NCBI GenBank assembly: GCA_963932145.1
Contig: OZ010611.1
Location: 59,095,292 to 59,159,291, forward strand
Direction: 5' to 3'
Length of the DNA: 64,000 nt
Origin: Acanthosepion lycidas
Taxonomy: Eukaryota; Mollusca; Cephalopoda; Sepiida; Sepiidae
This document shows positions 1-11,500 of the stretch, in pieces; within the stretch, counting starts at the first letter, position 1; each line of letters begins with the position of its first letter. Below the pieces are notes generated by a model. It had not been told where the DNA came from and did not search any database. It worked only from the letters and a program-made list of their open reading frames with translations. The position numbers and the translations under genes were made by a program.

Positions 1-3000
1 TTGTTGGCACAAAATGCGTGATCAGTGTCTTATTCTCTTCTGTTTGTGCCTTGTCTTTAGCTTTTTCTTCTATATTTAACTTTATGTAGAGGCTAGGCCC
101 CTTTCTAAATCTTGGTTGAAATTATTTTTCATTCTAATTCATAGAAATGGAGTAGCGTGTAATGGTTTCGTCTCATACAACAGTGAGGTAGGAGAAAAAA
201 TTTGTGGGCAAAAAATGGGTGATCAGTGGCTTATTCTCTGCTGTTTGTGCCTTGTCTTTAGCTTTTTCTTCTATATTTAACTTTATGTAGAGGCTAGGCC
301 CTTTTCTAAATCTTGGTTGAAATTATTTTTCATTCTAATTCATAGAAATAGAGTAGCCTGCAATGGTGTCGTCTCATACAACAGTGAGTTAGAAGAAAAA
401 ATTTGTGGGCACAAAATGGGTGATCAGTGTCTTATTCTCTCCTGTTTGTGCCTTGTCTTTAGCTTTTTCTTCTATATTTAACATTATGTAGAGGCTAGGC
501 CCCCCTTTAAATCTTGGTTGAAATTATTTTTCATTCTAATTCATAGAAATGGAGTAGCGTGCAATGGTGTCGTCTCATACAACAGTGAGTTAGTAGAAAA
601 AATTTGTGGGCACAAAATGGGTGATCAGTGTCTTGTTCTCTTCTGTTTGTGCCTTGTCTTTAGCTTTTTCTTCTATATTTAACTTTATATAGAGGCTAGG
701 CCCCCCTCTAAATCTTGGTTGAAATTATTTTTCATTCTAATTAATAGAAATGGAGTAGCGTGCAATGGTGTCGTCTCATACAACAGTGAGTTAGTAGAAA
801 AAATTTGTGGGCACAAAATGGGTGATCAGTGTCTTATTCTCTTCTGTTTGTGCCTTGTCTTTAGCTTTTTCTTCTATATTTAACTTTAAGTAGAGGCTAC
901 GCCCCTTTCTAAATCTTGGTTGAAATTATTTTTCATTCTAATTAATAGAAATGGAGTAGCGTGCAATGGTGTCGTCTCATACAACAGTGAGTTAGGAGAA
1001 AAAATTTGTGGGCACAATATGAGTGATCAGTGTCTTTTTCTCTTCTGTTTGTGCCTTGTCTTTAGCTTTTTCTTCTATATTTAACTTTATGTAGAGGCTA
1101 GGCCCCCGTCTAAATCTTGGTTGAAATTATTTCTCATTCTAATTAATAGAAATGGAGTAGCGTGGAATGGTGTCGTCTCATACAACAGTGAGTTAGGAGA
1201 AAAAATTTGTGGGCACAAAATGGGTGATCAGTGTCTTATTCTCTGCTGTTTGTGCCTTGTCTTTAGCTTTTTCTTCTATATTTAACTTTATGTAGAGGCT
1301 AGGTCCCTTTCTAAATCTTGGTTGAAATTATTTTTCATTCTAATTCATAGAAATGGAGTAGCGTGCAATGGTGTCGTCACATACAACAGTGAGTTAGGGG
1401 AAAAAATTTGTGGGCCCAAAATGGGTGATCAGTGTCTTATTCTCTGCTGTTTGTGCCTTGTCTTTAGCTTTTTCTTCTATATTTAACTTTATGTAGAGGC
1501 TAGGCCCCTTTCTAAATCTTGGTTGAAATAATTTTTCATTCTAATTAATAGAAATTGAGTAGCGTGCAATGGTGTAATCTCATACAACAGTGAGTTAGGA
1601 GAAAAAATTTGTGGGCACAAAATGAGTGATCAGTGTCTTATTCTCTTCTGTTTGTGCCTTGTCTTTAGCTTTTTCTTCTATATTTAACTTTATGTAGAGG
1701 CTAGGCCCATTTCTAAATCTTGGTTGAAATTATTTTTCATTCTAATTAATAGAAATGGAGTAGCGTGCAATGGTGTCGTCTCATACAACAGTGAGTTAGG
1801 AGAAAAAATTTGTGGGCACAAAATGAGTGATCAGTGTCTTATTCTCTTCTGTTTGTGCCTTGTCTTTAGCTTTTTCTTCTATATTTAACTTTATGTAGAG
1901 GCTCGGACCCCCTCTAAATCTTGGTTGAAATTATTTTTCATTCTAATTCATAGAAATGTAGTAGCGTGCAATGGTGTCGCGTCATACAACAGTGAGTTAG
2001 GAGAAAAAATTTGTTGGCATAAAATGGGTGATCAGTGTCTTATTCTCTTCTGTTTGTGCCTTGTCTTTAGCTTTTTCTTCTATATTTAACTTTATGTAGA
2101 GGCTAGTCCCCTTTCTAAATCTTGGTTGAAATTATTTTTCATTCTAATTCATAGAAATGGAGTAGCGTGCAATGGTGTCGTCACATACAACAGTGAGTTA
2201 GGAGAAAAAATTTGTGGGCCCAAAATTGGTGATCAGTGTCTTATTCTCTGCTGTTTGTACCTTGTCTTTAGCTTTTTCTTCTATATTTAACTTTATGTAG
2301 AGGCTAGGCCCCTTTCTAAATCTTGGTTGAAATTATTTTTCATTCTAATTCATAGAAATGGAGTAGCGTGCAATGGTGTCGTCTCATATAGCAGTGAGTT
2401 AGGAGAAAAATTTTGTGTGCACAAAATGAGTGATCAGTGTCTTATTCTCTTCTGTTTGTGCCTTGTCTTTAGCTTTTTCTTCTATATTTAACTTTATGTA
2501 GAGGCTAGGCCCCCCTCTAAATCTTGGTTGAAATTATTTTTCATTCTAATTCAAAGAAATGTAGTAGCGTGCAATGGTGTCGTCTCATACAACAGTGAGG
2601 TAGGAGAAAAAATTTGTTGGCACAATATGGGTGATCAATGTCTTATTCTCTTCTGTTTGTGCCTTGTCTTTAGCTTTTTCTTCTATATTTAACTTTATGT
2701 AGAGGCTAGGCCCCTTTCTACATCTTGGTTGAAATTATTTTTCATTCTAATTCATAGAAATGGAGTAACGTGCAATGGTGTCGTCTCATACAACAGTGAG
2801 TTAGAAGAAACAATTTGTGGGCACAAAATGGTTGATCAGTGTCTTATTCTCTTCTGTTTGTGCCTTGTCTTTAGCTTTTTCTTCTATATTTAACACTATG
2901 TAGAGGCCAGTCACCCCTTTAAATCTGGCATTAAATTATTTTTCATTCTAATTCATAGAAATGGAGTAGCGTGCAATGGTGTCGTCTCATACAACAGTGA

Positions 3001-6000
3001 GTTAGTAGAAAAAATTTGTGGGCACAAAATGGGGGATCAGTGTCTTATTCTCTTCTGTTTGTACCTTGTCTTTAGCTTTTTCTTCTATATTTAACTTTAT
3101 GTAGAGCCTAGGCACCTTTCTAAATCTTGGATGAAATTATTTTTCATTCTAATTCATAGAAATGGAGTAGCGTGCTATGGTGTCGTCTCATACAACAGTG
3201 AGTTAGGAGAAAAATTTGTGGGCACAAAATGGGTGATCAGTGCCTTATTCTCTTCTGTTTGTGCCTTATCTTTAGCTTTTTCTTCTATATTTAACTTTAT
3301 GTAGAGGCTAGGCCCCTTTCTATATCTTGGTTGAAATTATTTTTCATTCTAATTCATAGAAATGGAGTAGCGTGCAATGGTGTCGTCTCATACAACAGTG
3401 AGTTAGGAGAAAAAATTTGTGGGCACAAAATGGGTGATCAGTGTCTTATTCTCTGCTGTTTGTGCCTTGTCTTTAGCTTTTTCTTCTATATTTAACTTTA
3501 TGTAGAGGCTAGGCGCCTTTCTAAATCTTGGTTGAAATTATTTTTCATTCTAATTCATAGAAATGGAGTATCGTGCAATGGTGTCGTCTCATACAATAGT
3601 GAGTTAGGAGAAAAAATTTGTGGGCACAAAATGGGTGATCAGTGTCTTATTCTCTTCTGTTTGTGCCTTGTCTTTAGCTTTTTCTTCTATATTTAACTTT
3701 ATGTAGAGGCTAGGCCCCTTTCTAAATCTTGGTTGAAAATATTTTTCATTCTAATTCATAGAAATGGAGTAGCGTGCAATGGTGTCGTCTCATACAACAG
3801 TGAGTTAGGAGAAGAAATTTGTGGGCACAAAATGGGTGATCAGTGTCTTATTCTCTGCTGTTTGTGCCTTGTCTTTAGCTTTTTCTTCTATATTTAACTT
3901 TATGTAGAGGCTAACCCCTTTCTAAATCTTGGTTGAAATTATTTTTCATTGTAATTAATAGAAATGTAGTAGCGTTCAATGGTGTCGTCTCATACAACAG
4001 TGAGTTAGGAGAAAAAATTTGTGGACACAAAATGGGTGATCAGTCTCTTATTCTCTTCTGTTTGTGCCTTGTCTTTAGCTTTTTCTTCTATATTTAACTT
4101 TATGTTGAGGCTAGCCCCCGTTATAAATCTTCGTTGAAATTATTTTTCATTCTAATTCATAGAAATGGAATAGCGTGCAATGGTGTCGTCTCATACAACA
4201 GTGAGTTAGTAGAAAAAATTTGCGGGCACAAAATGGGTGATCAGTGTCTTATTCTCTTCTGTTTGGGCCTTGTCTTTAGCTTTTTCTTCTATATTTAACT
4301 TTAAGTAGAGGCTAGGCCCCCCTCTAAATCTTGGTTGAAATTATTTTTCATTCTAATTCATAGAAATGGAGTAGCGTGCAATAGTGTCGTGGCATACAAC
4401 AGTGAGTTAGGAGAAAAAATTTGTGGGCACAAAATGGGTGATCAGTGTCTTATTCTCTTCTGTTTGTGCCTTGTTTTAGCTTTTTCTTCTATATTTGACA
4501 TTATGTAGAGGTTAGACCCCCCTCTAAATCTTGGTTGAAATTATTTTTCATTCTAATTCATAGAAATGGAGTAGCGTGCAATGGTGTCGTCTCATACAAC
4601 AGTGTGTAAGGAAAAAAAATTTGTTGGCACAAAATGGGTGATCAGTGTCTTATTTTCTTCTGTTTGTGCCTTGTCTTTAGCTTTTTCTTCTATATTAAAC
4701 TTTATGTAGAGGCTAGGCCCCCGCTAAATCTTGGTTGAAATTATTTTTCATTGTAATTAATAGAAATGGAGTAGCGTGCAATGGTGTCCTCTCATAGAAC
4801 AGTCAGTTAGGAGAAAAAATTTGTGGGCACAAAATGGGTGATCAGTGTCTTATTCTCTTCTGTTTGTGCCTTGTCTTTAGCTTTTTCTTCTATATTTAAC
4901 TTCATGTAGAGGCTAGGCCCCTTTCTAAATCTTGGTTGAAATTATTTTTCATTCTAATTCATAGAAATGGAGTAACGTGCAATGGTGTCGTCTCATACAA
5001 CAATGCGTTAGGAGAAAAAATTTGTGGGCACAAAATGGGTGATCAGTGTCTTATTCTCTGCTGTTTGTGCCTTGTCTTTAGCTTTTTCTTCTATATTTAA
5101 CTTTATGTAGCGGCTCGTCCCCTTTCTAAATCTTGGTTGAAATTATTTTTCATTCTAATTCATAGAAATGGAGTAGCGTGCAATGGTGTCGTCTCATACA
5201 ACAGTGAGTTAGGAGAAAAAATTTGTGGGCACAAAATGGGTGATCAGTGTCTTATTCTCTGCTGTTTGTGTCTTGTCTTTAGCTTTTTCTTATATATTTA
5301 ACTTTATGTAGAGGCTAGGCGCCTTTCTAAATCTTGGTTGAAATTATTTTTCATTCTAATTCATAGAAAAGGAGTATCGTGCAATGGTGTCGTCTCATAC
5401 AACAGTGAGTTAGGAGAAAAAATTTGAGGGCACAAAATGGGTGATCAGTGGCTTATTCTCTGCTGTTTCTGCCTTGTCTTTAGCTTTTTCTTCTATATTT
5501 AACTTTATGTAGAGTCTAGGCCCCTTTCTAAATCTTGGTTGAAAATATTTTTCATTCTAATTCATAGAAATGGAGTAGCGTGCTATGGTGTCGTCTCATA
5601 CAAAAGTGAGTTAGGAGAAAAATTTGTGGGCACAAAATTGGTGATCAGTGCCTTATTCTCTTCTGTTTGTGCCTTATCTTTAGCTTTTTCTTCTATATTT
5701 AACTTTATGTAGAGACTAGGCCCCTTTCTAAATCTTGGGTGAAATTATTTTTCATTCTAATTCATAGAAATGGAGTAGCGTGCAATGGTGTCGTCTCATA
5801 CAACAGTGAGTTAGGAGAAAAAATTTGTGGGCACAAAATGGTTGATCACTGTCTTATTCTCTTCTGTTTGTGCCTTGTCTTTAGCTTTTTCTTCTATATT
5901 TAACATTATGTAGAGGCCAGTCACCCCTTTAAATCTAGCATTAAATTATTTTTCATTCTAATTCATAGAAATGGAGTAGCCTGCAATGGTGTCGTCTCAT

Positions 6001-6196
6001 ACAACAGTGAGTTAGGAGAAAAATTTGTGGGCACAAAATGGGTGATCAGTGTCTTATTCTCTTCTGTTTGTGCCTTGTCTTTAGCTTTTTCTTCTATATT
6101 TAACTTTATGTAGAGGCTAGCCCCCGTTCTAAATCTTCGTTGAAATTATTTTTCATTCTAATTCATAGAAATGAAATAGCGTCCAATGGTGTCGTC
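1..6196 (+). repeat. Left satellite domain, CCCCTTTCT-type monomers, old mosaic
   Basis: About 31 monomers, mostly of the type with GGCCCCTTTCT, ATTCATAG and CAGTGAGTTAGGAG. Many private substitutions distinguish neighbours. Only faint higher-order traces remain. GTCGTCAC recurs 804 bp apart (1376 and 2180) with limited flanking similarity. GTGCTATGG recurs at 3172 and 5580, about 12 monomers apart. A divergent monomer with GTCACCCCTTTAAATCT occurs near 2911 and 5921. This patch looks less recently homogenised than those to its right. No gene is present. Confidence 0.85.
421..621 (+). repeat. Representative satellite monomer (201 bp)
   Basis: One full unit in the phase starting at TGATCAG. 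In order it holds the TGATCA palindrome, a pyrimidine-rich stretch with TTAGCTTTTTCTT, TATATTTAAC, GTAGAGGCTAGG, a C-rich variable block, CTTGGTTGAAATT, a T5 tract, GAAATGGAGTAGCG, GGTGTCGTCTC, CAGTGAGTTAG, an A-tract and the dyad TTTGTG-GG-CACAAA. The dyad runs into the next TGATCA. A hand-counted consensus from the left domain has 72 G+C in 201 bases, about 36%. Conserved parts are TGATCA, the central pyrimidine block with TATATTTAAC, and GAAATGGAGTAG. Variable parts are about 78-88 and about 160-187, which define the subfamilies. Confidence 0.95.
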
Positions 6197-8571
6197 TCAT
6201 ACAACAGTGAGTTAGTAGAAAAAATTTGTGGGCACAAAATGGGTGATCAGTGTCTTATTCTCTTCTGTTTGGGCCTTGTCTTTAGCTTTTTCTTCTATAT
6301 TTAACTTTAAGTAGAGGCTAGGCCCCTTTCTATATCTTGGTTGAAATTATTTTTCATTCTAATTCATAGAAATGGAGTAGCGTGCAATAGTGTCGTGGCA
6401 TACAACAGTGAGTTAGGAGAAAAAATTTGTTGGCCCAAAATGGGTGATCAGTGTCTTATTCTCTTCTGTTTGTGCCTTGTTTTAGCTTTTTCTTCTATAT
6501 TTAACATTATAGAGAGGCTAGACCCCCTTCTAAATCTTGGTTGAAATTATTTTTCATTCTAATTCATAGAAATGGAGTAGCGTGCAATGGTGTCGTCTCA
6601 TATAGCAGTGAGTTAGGAGAAAAAATTTGTTGGCACAAAATGGGTGATCAGTGTCTTGTTCTCTGCTGTTTGGGCCTTGTCCTTAGGTTTTTCTTCTATA
6701 TTTAACTTTATGTAGAGGCTAGGCCCCTTTCTAAATCTTGGTTGAAAATATTTTTCATTCTAATTCATAGAAATGGAGTAGCGTGCAATGGTGTCGTCTC
6801 ATACAACAGTGAGTTAGGAGAAAAAATTTGTGGGCACAAAATGGGTGATCAGTGTCTTATTCTCTGTTGTTTGTGCCTTGTCTTTAGCTTTTTCTTCTAT
6901 ATTTAACTTTATGTAGAGGCTAGGCCCCTTTCTAAATCTTGGTTGAAATTATTTTTCATTCTAATTAATAGAAATGGAGTAGCGTGCAATGGTGTCCTCT
7001 CATACAACAGTGAGTTAGTAGAAAAAATTTGTGGGCACAAAATGGGTGATCAGTGTCTTATTCTCTTCTGTTTGGGCCTTGTCTTTAGCTTTTTCTTCTA
7101 TATTTAACTTTAAGTAGAGGCTAGGCCCCTTTCTATATCTTGGTTGAAATTATTTTTCATTCTAATTCATAGAAATGGAGTAGCGTGCAATAGTGTCGTG
7201 GCATACAACAGTGAGTTAGGAGAAAAAATTTGTTGGCCCAAAATGGGTGATCAGTGTCTTATTCTCTTCTGTTTGTGCCTTGTTTTAGCTTTTTCTTCTA
7301 TATTTAACATTATAGAGAGGCTAGACCCCCTTCTAAATCTTGGTTGAAATTATTTTTCATTCTAATTCATAGAAATGGAGTAGCGTGCAATGGTGTCGTC
7401 TCATATAGCAGTGAGTTAGGAGAAAAAATTTGTTGGCACAAAATGGGTGATCAGTGTCTTGTTCTCTGCTGTTTGGGCCTTGTCCTTAGGTTTTTCTTCT
7501 ATATTTAACTTTATGTAGAGGCTAGGCCCCTTTCTAAATCTTGGTTGAAAATATTTTTCATTCTAATTCATAGAAATGGAGTAGCGTGCAATGGTGTCGT
7601 CTCATACAACAGTGAGTTAGGAGAAAAAATTTGTGGGCACAAAATGGGTGATCAGTGTCTTATTCTCTGTTGTTTGTGCCTTGTCTTTAGCTTTTTCTTC
7701 TATATTTAACTTTATGTAGAGGCTAGGCCCCTTTCGAAATCTTGGTTGAAATTATTTTTCATTCTAATTAATAGAAATGGAGTAGCGTGCAATGGTGTCC
7801 TCTCATACAACAGTGAGTTAGTAGAAAAAATTTGTGGGCACAAAATGGGTGATCAGTGTCTTATTCTCTTCTGTTTGGGCCTTGTCTTTAGCTTTTTCTT
7901 CTATATTTAACTTTAAGTAGAGGCTAGGCCCCTTTCTATATCTTGGTTGAAATTATTTTTCATTCTAATTCATAGAAATGGAGTAGCGTGCAATAGTGTC
8001 GTGGCATACAACAGTGAGTTAGGAGAAAAAATTTGTTGGCCCAAAATGGGTGATCAGTGTCTTATTCTCTTCTGTTTGTGCCTTGTTTTAGCTTTTTCTT
8101 CTATATTTAACATTATAGAGAGGCTAGACCCCCTTCTAAATCTTGGTTGAAATTATTTTTCATTCTAATTCATAGAAATGGAGTAGCGTGCAATGGTGTC
8201 GTCTCATATAGCAGTGAGTTAGGAGAAAAAATTTGTTGGCACAAAATGGGTGATCAGTGTCTTGTTCTCTGCTGTTTGGGCCTTGTCCTTAGGTTTTTCT
8301 TCTATATTTAACTTTATGTAGAGGCTAGGCCCCTTTCTAAATCTTGGTTGAAAATATTTTTCATTCTAATTCATAGAAATGGAGTAGCGTGCAATGGTGT
8401 CGTCTCATACAACAGTGAGTTAGGAGAAAAAATTTGTGGGCACAAAATGGGTGATCAGTGTCTTATTCTCTGTTGTTTGTGCCTTGTCTTTAGCTTTTTC
8501 TTCTATATTTAACTTTATGTAGAGGCTAGGCCCCTTTCGAAATCTTGGTTGAAATTATTTTTCATTCTAAT
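6197..8571 (+). repeat. 803-bp tetrameric HOR, three near-identical copies
   Basis: Four monomers (4 x 201 minus 1) form a unit repeated at about 6197-6999, 7000-7802 and 7803-8571 (the last slightly short). Shared private markers step by exactly 803 bp: CAATAGTGTCGTGGCA, a one-base-short CTTGTTTTAGC, TTATAGAGAGGC, CATATAGCAGTG and CTTGTCCTTAGG. I saw almost no differences between copies. One is CTTTCTAAAT in copy 1 against CTTTCGAAAT in copies 2 and 3. The high identity indicates a very recent local amplification, or an assembly duplication that reads should exclude. Confidence 0.93.
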
Positions 8572-11500
8572 TCATAGAAATGGAGTAGCGTGCAATGGTG
8601 TCGTCACATACAACAGTGAGTTCTGAGAAAAAATTTGTGGGCACAAAATGGGTGATCAGTGTCTTTTTCTCTTCTGTTTGTGCCTTGTCTTTAGCTTTTT
8701 CTTCTATATTTAACTTTATGTAGAGGCTAGGCCCCTTTCTAAATCTTGGTTGAAATTATTTTTCATTCTAATTCATAGAAATGGAGTAACGTGCAATGGT
8801 GTCGTCTCATACAACAATGCGTTAGGAGAAAAAATTTGTGGGCACAAAATGGGTGATCAGTGTCTTATTCTCTGCTGTTTGGGCCTTGTCCTTAGGTTTT
8901 TCTTCTATATTTAACTTTATGTAGAGGCTAGGCCCCTTTCTAAATCTTGGTTGAAAATATTTTTCATTCTAATTCATAGAAATGGAGTAGCGTGCAATGG
9001 TGTCGTCTCATACAACAGTGAGTTAGGAGAAAAAATTTGTGGGCACAAAATGGGTGATCAGTGTCTTATTCTCTGCTGTTTGTGCCTTGTCTTTAGCTTT
9101 TTCTTCAATATTTAACTTTATGTAGAGGCTAGGGCCCTTTCTAAATCTTGGTTGAAATTATTTTTCATTCTAATTAATAGAAATGGAGTAGCGTGCAATG
9201 GTGTCGTCTCATACAACAGTGAGTTAGGAGAAAAAATTTGTGGGCACAAAATGGTTGATCAGTGTCTTATTCTCTTCTGTTTGGGCCTTGTCTTTAGCTT
9301 TTTCTTCTATATTTAACTTTATGTAGAGGCTAGGCCCCCCTCTAAATCTTGGTTGAAATTATTTTTCATTCTAATTAATAGAAATGGAGTAGCGTGCAAT
9401 GGTGTCGTCTCATACAACAGTGAGTTAGGAGAAAAAATTGTGGGCACAAAATGGGTGATCAGTGTCTTATTCTCTTCTGTTTGTGCCTTGTCTTTAGCTT
9501 TTTCTTCTATATTTAACATTATGTAGAGGCAAGTCACCCCTTTAAATCTGGCATTAAATTATTTTTCATTCTAATTCATAGAAATGGAGTAGCGTGCAAT
9601 TGTGTCGTCCGATACAACAGTGAATTAGGAAAAAAAATTTGTGGGCACAAAATGGGTGATCAGAGTCTTATTCTCTTCTCTTTGTGCCTTGTCTTTAGCT
9701 TTTTCTTCTATATTTAACTTTATGTAGAGGCTAGGCCCCTTTCTAAATCTTGGGTGAAATTATTTTTCATTCCAATTCATAGAAATGGAGTAACGTGCAA
9801 TGGTGTCGTCTCATACAACTGTGAGTTAGGAGAAAAATTTTATGGGCACAAAATGGGTGATCAGTGTCTTATTCTCTTCTGTTTGTGCCTTGTTTTAGCT
9901 TTTTCTTCTATATTAAACTTTATGTAGAGGCTAGGCCCCCCCTAAATCTTGGTTGAAATTATTTTTCATTGTAATTAATAGAAATGGAGTAGCGTTCAAT
10001 GGTGTCGTCTCATACAACAGTGAGTTAGGAGAAAAAATTTGTGGGCACAAAATGGGTGATCAGTGTCTTATTCTCTTCTCTTTGTGCCTTGTCTTTAGCT
10101 TTTTCTTCTATATTTAACTTTATGTAGAGGCTAGCCGCCTTTCTAAATCTTCGTTGAAATTATTTTTCATTCTAATTCATAGAAATGGAATAGCGTGCAA
10201 TGGTGTCGTCTCATGCAACAGTGAGTTAGGAGAAAAATTTTGTGGGCTCAAAATGGGTGATCAGTTTCTTATTCTCTTCTGTTTGTGCCTTGTCTTTAGC
10301 TTTTTCTTCTATATTTAAATTTATGTAGAGGCTAGGCCCCTTTCTATACCTTGGTTGAAATTATTTTTCATTCTAATTCATAGAAATGGAGTAGCGTGCA
10401 ATGGTGTCGTCTCATACAACAGTGAGTTAGGAGAAAAAATTTGTGGGCACAAAATGGGTGATCAGTGTCTTATTCTCTTCTGTTTGTGCCTTGTCTTTAA
10501 CTTTTTCTTCTATATTTAACTTTATGTAGAGGCTAGGCCCCTTTCTAAATCTTGGTTGAAATCATTTTGCATTCTAATTCGTAGAAATGGAGTAGCGTGC
10601 AATGGTGTCGTCTCAAACAACAGTGAGTTAGGAGAAAAAATTTGTGGGCACACAATGGGTGATCAGTGTCTTATTCTCTTCTGTTTGTGCCTTGTCTTTA
10701 GCTTTTCCTTCTATATTTAACTTTATGTAGAGGATAGGCCCCCCTTTAAATCTTGGTTGAAATTATTCTTCATTCTAATTCATAGAAATGGAGTAGCGTG
10801 CAATGGTGTCGTCTCATACAACTGTGAGTTAGGAGAAAAAATTTGTGGGCACAAAATGGGTGATCAGTGTCTTATTGTCTTCTGTTTATGCCTTGTCTTT
10901 AGCTTTTTCTTCTATATTTAACTTTATGTAGAGGCTAGGCCCCCCTCTAAATCTTGGTTGGAATTATTTTTCATTCTAATTCGTAGAAATGGAGTAGCGT
11001 GCAATGGTGTCGTCTCAAACAACAGTGAGTTAGGAGAAAGAATTTGTGGGCACAAAATGGGTGATCAGTGTCTTATTGTCTGCTGTTTATGCCTTGTCTT
11101 TAGCTTTTTCTTCTATATTTAACTTTAAGTAGAGGATAGGCCCCGCTCTAAATCTTGGTTGAAATTATTTTTCATTCTAATTAATAGAAATGGAGTAGCG
11201 TTCAATGGTGTCGTCTCATACAACAGTGTGTTAGGAGAAAATATTTGTGGGCACAAAATGGGTTATCAGTGTCTTATTCCCTTCTGTTTGTGCCTTGTCT
11301 TTTGCTTTTTCTTCTATATTTAACTTTATGTAGAGGCTAGGCCCCTTTCTAAATCTTCGTTGAAATTATTTTTCCTTCTAATTCATAGAAATGTAGTAGC
11401 GTGCAATGGTATCGTCTCATGCAACAGTGAGTTAGGAGAAAAATTTTGTGGGCACAAAATGGGTGATCAGTGTCTTATTCTCTTCTGTTTGTGCCTTGTC

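Noticed and set aside
90-125. GGTTGAAATT as a tRNA/Pol III box B, hinting at a tRNA-derived SINE origin
   Set aside because: It does not fit GGTTCGANTCC, there is no box A at the right distance, and no cloverleaf can be drawn.
471-485. TATATTTAAC as a TATA-like promoter in each monomer
   Set aside because: It is an AT-rich piece present in every unit with no start-site context, downstream gene or other promoter element. Satellite transcription is possible but cannot be judged from sequence.
440-500. Pyrimidine tract, TTAAC and a following AG as a 3' splice site
   Set aside because: The resemblance is generic. It repeats in every monomer with no exon or matching donor.
6130-6145. CTTCGTTGAAATT, resembling the first half of a CENP-B box (also near 4130, 10150, 11355, 27830, 52130)
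   Set aside because: The required downstream CGGG part is absent, and most monomers read CTTGGTTGAAATT. It is a sporadic G-to-C variant.
6341-8150. Three identical 67-residue open frames starting with TTG, and similar short frames elsewhere on both strands (9319-9537, 46568-49021, 57154-57357, 60968-61171 and others)
   Set aside because: They are the satellite read in one phase. They recur only because the DNA repeats, begin at non-ATG codons in many cases, show no protein motif and are opened by chance indels.
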